A stretch of 64,000 nt of DNA from Pseudonocardia sp. EC080619-01. GTDB taxonomy: Bacteria; Actinomycetota; Actinomycetes; Mycobacteriales; Pseudonocardiaceae. The stretch covers positions 4,634,501 to 4,698,500 of the forward strand of contig NZ_CP012184.1 in assembly GCF_001420995.1 (NCBI RefSeq), given 5' to 3'. Under the pieces are notes generated by a model. It searched no databases. It was not told where the DNA came from and was given only the letters and a program-made list of their open reading frames with translations. The position numbers were made by a program, and so were the translations under genes. Within the stretch, counting starts at the first letter, position 1. Every line of letters begins with the position of its first letter. This document shows positions 62,494 to 64,000 of this stretch, one piece after another.

Positions 62494-63420
62494 TCAGCTG
62501 GAGTAGTGCGACGCATCGCCGGTACGCACCACGCTCCGGGCACCGCTCGGCGAGACCGGGATGTCACCGGCCAGGGTGATCCGGCGCAGCGCGCGGTGGT
62601 GGTCGTCGTAGTCGGCGACGGCGTAGTGCTGGGTCGCGCGGTTGTCGAAGATCCCGAAGTCGCCCGGCTCCCAGTTCCACCGCACCGTGTTCTCCAGCCG
62701 GGTCACCCTGTCCTGCAGCAGGTGGAACAGGGCCTGCGACTCCTTGGAGTTGAGCCCGACGAACTCGCGGACGAAGTGCCCCAGGACCAGGGCCCGCTCC
62801 CCGCTCTCCGGGTGCACCCGCACCACCGGGTGCTCAGTCTCGTAGGTGGTGGAACGGAACTCCGCCCGGTACGCGGCGATCCGGTCGTCGGCGGCCGCGG
62901 TGTCGGCGTTCTCGGCGTGCGAGGAGTAGTCGTAGCTGTTGGTGTGCACCGCCCACAGCTCGTCGACGAGGTTCTTCAGCGGCACCGGCAGCGACTCGTA
63001 GGCGGCCGCGGTGTTCGCCCACACCGTGCTCCCGCCGTAGGGCGGCAGGTCGAGCGTGCGCAGCGAGCTGATCGCCGGGATCCGGTCGACGAAGGTGACG
63101 TCGGTGTGCCAGCTGTTGGCCTTGCTGCGGTCGGAGTCCACCGGGAGGATGTGCGTCTTCTCGCCGCGGACGGTGGGGTGCGCGATCGTCGGCTCGCCCA
63201 GCTGCGAGACGAACGCCAGGTGGGAGTCGTCGTCGAGGTGGTCCTGGCCGCGGAAGAACAGCACCTTGTGGCGCAGCAGCGCGGCGCGGATCGCGGCGAC
63301 GGTCTCGGGCGCCAGGTCGCCACCCAGGCGGATGCCTTCGACGCGGGCGCCGATCCGCCCGCCGACGCGGCTCACCCGTGGCAGGACGGCGGTGGTCGGC
63401 TGGTCGGCCTGCAGTGTCAT
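62494..63420 (-). CDS. TauD/TfdA-family 2-oxoglutarate dioxygenase, taurine or alkyl sulfate type
   Basis: A 308-residue Fe(II)/2-oxoglutarate dioxygenase. The metal ligands are His105 and Asp107 (WHTDVTF) with distal His265 (RATQHYAV), and the 2-oxoglutarate Arg is in HRALRRITL. It should release sulfite from taurine-like sulfonates or sulfate from alkyl sulfate esters (AtsK-like). Pairing with a sulfatase favours the latter. ATG 63420 was chosen for length and family start. The 290 bases upstream (63421-63709) hold promoters for this gene and the divergent leader peptide, and no gene. Confidence 0.88.
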   Translation of the reverse strand: MTLQADQPTTAVLPRVSRVGGRIGARVEGIRLGGDLAPETVAAIRAALLRHKVLFFRGQDHLDDDSHLAFVSQLGEPTIAHPTVRGEKTHILPVDSDRSKANSWHTDVTFVDRIPAISSLRTLDLPPYGGSTVWANTAAAYESLPVPLKNLVDELWAVHTNSYDYSSHAENADTAAADDRIAAYRAEFRSTTYETEHPVVRVHPESGERALVLGHFVREFVGLNSKESQALFHLLQDRVTRLENTVRWNWEPGDFGIFDNRATQHYAVADYDDHHRALRRITLAGDIPVSPSGARSVVRTGDASHYSS

Positions 63421-63709
63421 GGGGACTCCTCGGTTCGTGGAGGGATCACCCGGGGACGCCGTGCGCGGCGTCGGCGGGAGTGGCACGGGCGGGCGGGCCG
63501 GCCGTCCTCCGGCGGAGCGGAGGGGCCGGGGCGCCGCGGCCTCGCCTACGCCGTCGACGGTAGGAACGCCGGGCCCGGGGCGGCAACGGTTCGGCTCACC
63601 GGGATCGCAACCGGTACCGCGGAGGGTGTGCGACCGCGGTGTCAATGTGATCCCGGTACGTGATTCCAGGCGTCGACCACCGGTCGCGGCCGGTGCTAGC
63701 GTCCCCCGC

Positions 63710-63847
63710 ATGAGTGACGACCGCGACCTCCCCGGGCTGCGGCCCGGCGTGCGTCGCGGCCTGGTCACCGCCGTGCTGCCGTACCTCGTGCTGCGCCGGC
63801 ACGTCGACCTGTGCCGCACGGCCACCGCGCTCTGTCGGTCCTGCTGA
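63710..63847 (+). CDS. leader peptide 6, controlling a gene beyond the window
   Basis: A 45-residue ORF from ATG 63710 to TGA 63845-63847. It ends VLRRHVDLCRTATALCRSC, with three Cys (residues 36, 42 and 45). A TAGCGT -10-like box lies just before the ATG. No structural gene follows before the right edge, so the regulated gene, presumably sulfur-related, must lie further right, possibly beyond repeat copy 4. Confidence 0.8.
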   Translation: MSDDRDLPGLRPGVRRGLVTAVLPYLVLRRHVDLCRTATALCRSC

Positions 63848-63935
63848 CCAGCTGACGGCTCCCCCTCCCGCGGAGCCCGTGCGGGGCTTCGACGCCACCG
63901 GAGCAGCTCCGGTCCCGTCGTAGGCGCTCGCGCTC

Positions 63936-63975
63936 GTGAGTGGTTGTGGCGGTCCTGACCGCGACAACCACTCAC
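63936..63975. repeat. palindromic repeat copy 4, variant
   Basis: GTGAGTGGTTGTGGCGGTC, CT, GACCGCGACAACCACTCAC. Relative to copies 1-3, an A-T pair is replaced by G-C on both arms (compensatory), and one G-for-C change leaves a single mismatch. Confidence 0.9.
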
Positions 63976-64000
63976 GGGGACCCACCACCCGCCGCCACGG

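Overview
The window is very GC-rich, with short or overlapping intergenic spaces, frequent GTG starts and many ATGA/GTGA gene overlaps. It looks like chromosomal DNA of an actinobacterium, most plausibly a Pseudonocardiaceae member (inference from gene content and codon use; no rRNA gene is present to test it). I saw no tRNA, rRNA, CRISPR array or prophage. One insertion sequence (IS110 type) is present.

Layout. 0-5.2 kb: a partial gene, an FMN-dependent 2-hydroxyacid oxidase, a cold-shock protein, a TetR regulator, a DUF1023 hydrolase with a small partner, and an SRPBCC protein. 5.2-10.7 kb: a choline-to-betaine unit (IclR regulator, betB, APC permease, choline oxidase). 10.7-13.9 kb: a GH3 beta-glucosidase divergent from a TetR regulator, with a clear palindrome between them. 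13.9-24 kb: a Nit1C/MSMEG_0565-0572-type nitrile or cyanide nitrogen cluster. The minus arm encodes a glycosyltransferase, two nitrilase-superfamily proteins (one with its catalytic residues lost), a GNAT-AIR synthase fusion, a radical SAM protein and an MSMEG_0572 protein. The divergent plus arm encodes a flavin oxidoreductase and a cobalt-type nitrile hydratase (beta, alpha, accessory). 24-32 kb: a mixed housekeeping stretch with a lipoprotein hydrolase, thioesterase plus HxlR, DJ-1/PfpI, YegP-like, a degenerate SDR, a TerC protein behind a likely yybP-ykoY manganese riboswitch, and a DUF3040 protein.

32-64 kb is an organosulfur-scavenging island. It holds a MetQNI-type transporter with a DszA/NtaA-like monooxygenase, ssuABCD, two further luciferase-like monooxygenases, an oligopeptide-type ABC transporter with another DszA/NtaA-like monooxygenase, an IclR regulator, a nitrate/sulfonate-type ABC transporter with two signal-less binding-protein-like proteins, an MFS exporter, an SfnB/DszC-like acyl-CoA dehydrogenase homologue, an arylsulfatase that appears broken, and a TauD-family dioxygenase. 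Six tiny ORFs encode peptides with an R-x-H-(V/I)-(D/E)-L core followed by Cys near the C-terminus. Five sit ahead of these units and the sixth lies at the right edge. I read them as cysteine-sensing leader peptides that tie the island into one sulfur-starvation regulon.

A 40-bp perfect palindrome occurs four times (20.2, 58.6, 62.4 and 63.9 kb). It supplies stop codons to two convergent genes, may supply the start codon of the broken sulfatase, and shows a compensatory base-pair change in one copy.
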